Assembly: GCA_944384285.1 (NCBI GenBank)
Contig: CALWSX010000083.1
Span: 1-8,758 of the forward strand
Length of the DNA: 8,758 nt
From: an uncultured Lachnospiraceae bacterium
GTDB lineage: Bacteria > Bacillota > Clostridia > Lachnospirales > Anaerotignaceae
Direction: 5' to 3'
Under the pieces are notes generated by a model that saw nothing but the letters and a program-made list of their open reading frames with translations, was not told the DNA's origin and did not search any database. Below are positions 7,229-8,758 of this stretch, piece after piece. Position 1 is the first letter of the stretch, and each line of letters starts with the position of its first letter. Made by a program: the position numbers and the translations under genes.

Positions 7229-7258
7229 AAAAAAGGATATGGTATAAGCCATATCCTT
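7229..7258 (-). terminator. Rho-independent terminator of the M23 peptidase gene
   Basis: On the minus strand AAGGATATGG, a 6-nt loop and CCATATCCTT form a perfect 10-bp stem (7258-7249 with 7242-7233) followed by a six-T run ending at 7229. It starts 11 nt after the stop of the M23 gene and ends 30 bp before the -35 of the lipoprotein promoter, so the two units are transcribed separately. Confidence 0.9.
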
Positions 7259-7269
7259 ATAATTTAAAA

Positions 7270-8196
7270 TTAGAAAAAATTTCTTGGATTTTGGAGTTCA
7301 CCATTTTGTGTAACTTCATAATGAACATGGTTTCCGGTAGAATATCCTGTACATCCAACATATCCTATAACTTCACCTTTTTCTACATGCTGACCTACTT
7401 TAACAACATTTTGATCATTATGAGCATAAAGTGTTTTGTATCCGCTTCCATGGTTAATTACAATTACATTTCCATAACCTGAATATCCTTGAGGAGCATT
7501 GCCACTTATTTCAACAGTTCCACTTGCTGTAGCAACAATAGGAGTTCCTTTTGGTGCTCTAATATCAACTCCACCATGGAAAGAACCTGTTTCAGATCTA
7601 TAACCAAATTCAGAACTAATCATACCATTTGTAGGGAATAAAGATGGTTTTGATAAAATATCGTTTACAAGTACAGTAACTTCTTCTGCTGCCTGCGTAA
7701 ATTCTGTCTCACTATTAGAAACTAAAGTACCAAGATTATCAATTCTTTGTGATAAAAGATTAATTCTTGAATCTGATGACTTTTGTGCAGTTCCAGTTGC
7801 GACAGCAACTTCACTATTCTCTTCTGTAAGAATTGTTGCTGTACTATCAATTTTATTTATTTCATTTTTAATTTCATCTTTAGAAGAATTGATATTTTCA
7901 AATTGTTTTTCTATTTCTTCTGTTTTCTTTTCAAGTTCTTTTATTTCAGCATCATATTGTTCTTCTACATATGTGCTAACATTTTGTAAATCGTTTCTTG
8001 TTTTGTTTAATAATTCAGTATTAATTCTATACTTGCCGTAACTATATATACCACCTACAACAGCAACTACTACTACTAAAGACACTGCACAAAATTGTTT
8101 AATAGATATATTAAGTTCTTTTTTTGAATGATTAAGTTTTAAAGACAAAAACGTTTTATTTAAGTCTATTTTATTATTCGGTTTAATAGTAAACAT
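7270..8196 (-). CDS. Membrane-anchored M23 (LytM-type) metallopeptidase with coiled coil
   Basis: Predicted peptidoglycan endopeptidase or cell-wall remodelling factor, 308 aa. A cytoplasmic N-terminal tail (1-33) precedes one hydrophobic helix (about 34-50), so the protein is probably a signal-anchored type II membrane protein with its bulk outside. Residues about 57-118 and 140-180 look like coiled coil. The M23 domain (about 190-304) keeps the zinc ligands H207 and D211 in HGGVD and H292 in HVH, plus the catalytic histidines H259 (YAH) and H290, so it should be active rather than degenerate. The layout resembles DipM/EnvC/SpoIIQ-like anchored peptidases; which role applies cannot be told, and no sporulation or division gene is adjacent. 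It has its own promoter and terminator. The ATG is the only ordinary start after an upstream in-frame stop, but its Shine-Dalgarno abuts it. Confidence 0.93.
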   Translation of the reverse strand: MFTIKPNNKIDLNKTFLSLKLNHSKKELNISIKQFCAVSLVVVVAVVGGIYSYGKYRINTELLNKTRNDLQNVSTYVEEQYDAEIKELEKKTEEIEKQFENINSSKDEIKNEINKIDSTATILTEENSEVAVATGTAQKSSDSRINLLSQRIDNLGTLVSNSETEFTQAAEEVTVLVNDILSKPSLFPTNGMISSEFGYRSETGSFHGGVDIRAPKGTPIVATASGTVEISGNAPQGYSGYGNVIVINHGSGYKTLYAHNDQNVVKVGQHVEKGEVIGYVGCTGYSTGNHVHYEVTQNGELQNPRNFF

Positions 8197-8202
8197 CTCC
8201 TT
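8197..8202 (-). promoter_or_regulatory. Shine-Dalgarno with zero spacing to the M23 ATG
   Basis: AAGGAG ends at the base just before ATG 8196. The usual spacing is 5-10 nt, and no other purine-rich site lies in the approximately 29-nt leader. The in-frame upstream region has no ATG, GTG or TTG before a stop at 8232-8230. An in-frame ATT (8187, codon 4) would have 9-nt spacing. Confidence 0.6.
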
Positions 8203-8209
8203 ATCTTTT

Positions 8210-8226
8210 GTTACAAAAATGTTACG
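8210..8226 (-). promoter_or_regulatory. WalR-like direct repeat over the M23 transcription start
   Basis: The minus strand reads CGTAAC, five bases, TGTAAC. This matches the WalR (YycF) consensus TGTWAH-N5-TGTWAH at 11 of 12 defined positions; only the first base is off. WalR controls cell-wall hydrolase genes in low-GC Gram-positives, including M23 enzymes, so gene and site fit. The box begins 5 nt after the -10 and covers about +1 to +17, a position that would suggest repression. The binding itself is inference. Confidence 0.5.
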
Positions 8227-8231
8227 AAGTT

Positions 8232-8260
8232 ATTATACAATAATAAAGAAAAAGTTGCAA
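8232..8260 (-). promoter_or_regulatory. Sigma-A type promoter of the M23 peptidase gene
   Basis: On the minus strand -35 TTGCAA (8260-8255, 4/6 match) and a perfect -10 TATAAT (8237-8232) are separated by exactly 17 nt. Transcription would start near 8225, leaving a leader of about 29 nt. The -35 lies in one arm of the hairpin at 8249-8289. Confidence 0.8.
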
Positions 8261-8289
8261 ACATTTTTTTAAAATTTTTGCAACTTTTT
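8249..8289. terminator. T-flanked inverted repeat, possible bidirectional terminator
   Basis: A perfect 13-bp inverted repeat (8249-8261 with 8277-8289) is extended by a C/T mismatch and five A-T pairs around a TTT loop. Each strand ends the stem in a T run, so either transcript could form a terminator-like hairpin, although only three pairs are G-C. No plus-strand gene leads into it, and the minus-strand gene to the right already has a terminator, so it may be a backstop or a regulatory site that shields the M23 -35. Confidence 0.45.
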
Positions 8290-8555
8290 TAGTACTTTTT
8301 TCACCATAAAAATATTTTTAACATTTAATATTTACATATTTTAACATCTTATTATATTTTTTACATTTAAGAAAGCTCTATAATGCGTATATTTTAAAGA
8401 TTAGTTTAAAAAATTAAAAAAATTTCATTGATAAAAATAATAAAATTTATTGTATATTTTTTTGTATAAAATTAAAATATGCATTTATTTTTATACTACT
8501 GAATTTTTTCATTTCGAAATAATTAATTATTTTTGTAACAAATTTTAAAAAATAA
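8290..8555. other. AT-rich intergenic stretch without a gene
   Basis: About 265 nt of extremely AT-rich DNA with no supportable coding region on either strand. Visible items are four TTWACAT motifs (8318-8324, 8331-8337, 8341-8347, 8360-8366), a lone plus-strand TATAAT (8379-8384) with no -35 at proper spacing, the palindrome ATTTCGAAAT (8511-8520) and a 14-bp A/T palindrome (8518-8531). I see no RNA gene. Confidence 0.6.
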
Positions 8556-8589
8556 AGAAGGATTGTAAATAAAAAATTACAATCCTTCT
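8551..8589 (-). terminator. Rho-independent terminator of the right-edge gene
   Basis: A perfect 13-bp inverted repeat (8556-8568 with 8577-8589) with an 8-nt loop begins 17 nt after the stop of the partial gene. On the minus strand it is followed by TTATT and more T, an acceptable though imperfect U tract. The plus strand has A after the stem, so it works leftward. Confidence 0.8.
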
Positions 8590-8606
8590 AAAAATTAAAA
8601 CTATAT

Positions 8607-8758
8607 TTATCTTTTCTTTAAATACCCTTTTTGCTCGGCTGAAGCTATAAGGCTATAAAAAATTTTTTCAAGCTCCGGTATATGCTTTATATATTCTTTA
8701 TTTCTTTTTATAACTTGATCACTGTAAATACCATGTTCAATCCATGCCTTACCCTCTG
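8607..8758 (-). CDS. C-terminal end of an unrecognised protein (partial)
   Basis: An open minus-strand frame enters from the right edge and ends at TAA (8609-8607), giving 49 residues. They read EGKAWIEHGIYSDQVIKR, then a charged, helix-like segment, then ELEKIFYSLIASAEQKGYLK and a basic end. The other two minus frames hit stops within this stretch. Codon use is like the neighbours and a terminator follows at the right distance, which supports a real gene. I do not recognise the family: the piece looks soluble and helical, with no cysteine or metal motif. The start and most of the protein lie outside the window. Confidence 0.75.
   Translation of the reverse strand, partial: EGKAWIEHGIYSDQVIKRNKEYIKHIPELEKIFYSLIASAEQKGYLKKR

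Noticed and set aside
7783..7989. Phe/Cys-rich plus-strand open frame opposite the M23 coiled coil
   Set aside because: It is the reverse-complement shadow of the Lys/Glu/Asn-rich coiled-coil codons, with no ribosome binding site.
8360..8384. Possible plus-strand promoter TTTACA ... TATAAT
   Set aside because: The spacer is only 13 nt, and no gene, RNA structure or terminator follows on the plus strand.
8447..8512. 21-codon minus-strand open frame beginning MKKFSS
   Set aside because: There is no ribosome binding site before it, the composition is that expected of AT-rich non-coding DNA, and the length is too short to support.
8511..8531. Overlapping palindromes ATTTCGAAAT and a 14-bp A/T palindrome
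   Set aside because: They are short and almost purely A/T, so likely by chance in this composition; there is no promoter next to them.

Overview
This is a low-GC (roughly 30% by eye) chromosomal segment from a Firmicutes-type bacterium, most likely an anaerobic member of the Clostridia. The evidence is the gene set and order rel-dtd-hemZ-hisS, strong GGGGG/AGGAGG ribosome binding sites, frequent TTG start codons, and tight gene packing with T-tailed hairpin terminators. I cannot name the genus.

Left half, plus strand (42-5447): one tightly packed housekeeping operon. It encodes a bifunctional (p)ppGpp synthetase/hydrolase (Rel), D-aminoacyl-tRNA deacylase (Dtd), a HemZ-type radical SAM protein and histidyl-tRNA synthetase (HisS). 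Gaps are 16, 1 and 1 nt, so the last three genes are probably translationally coupled. The common theme is translation quality and amino-acid starvation: HisS charges tRNA, Dtd removes mischarged D-amino acids, and Rel answers uncharged tRNA. HemZ is the metabolic outlier. The operon ends at a strong terminator (5453-5490). The aspS gene that often follows hisS in Clostridia is not there.

Right half, minus strand (5496-8758): three envelope-related or unknown transcription units converge on the operon. First, a two-gene operon (read 7136 to 5530) encodes a lipoprotein and a membrane-anchored, beta-rich protein. I recognise neither family. Its promoter overlaps three TGTTAT repeats at exact 10-bp steps. 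Second, a single gene (8196-7270) encodes a membrane-anchored coiled-coil M23 metallopeptidase with all zinc and catalytic residues. It has a near-consensus promoter, a WalR-like direct repeat over the predicted transcription start, and a Shine-Dalgarno that touches the ATG. Third, the C-terminal 49 residues of an unrecognised protein run off the right edge, followed by a terminator. About 265 nt between that terminator and the hairpin upstream of the M23 promoter is very AT-rich and apparently non-coding, but it carries a cluster of TTWACAT motifs.

Four starts were chosen from ribosome-binding-site placement: rel TTG 42, dtd TTG 2278, hemZ ATG 2732, lipoprotein TTG 7136. No tRNA, rRNA, CRISPR, insertion sequence or recognisable riboswitch was seen. 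The items most worth a second look are the regulatory repeats shared by the two envelope promoters, the unknown lipoprotein/anchored-protein pair, the altered Dtd signature motif, and the odd initiation region of the M23 gene.
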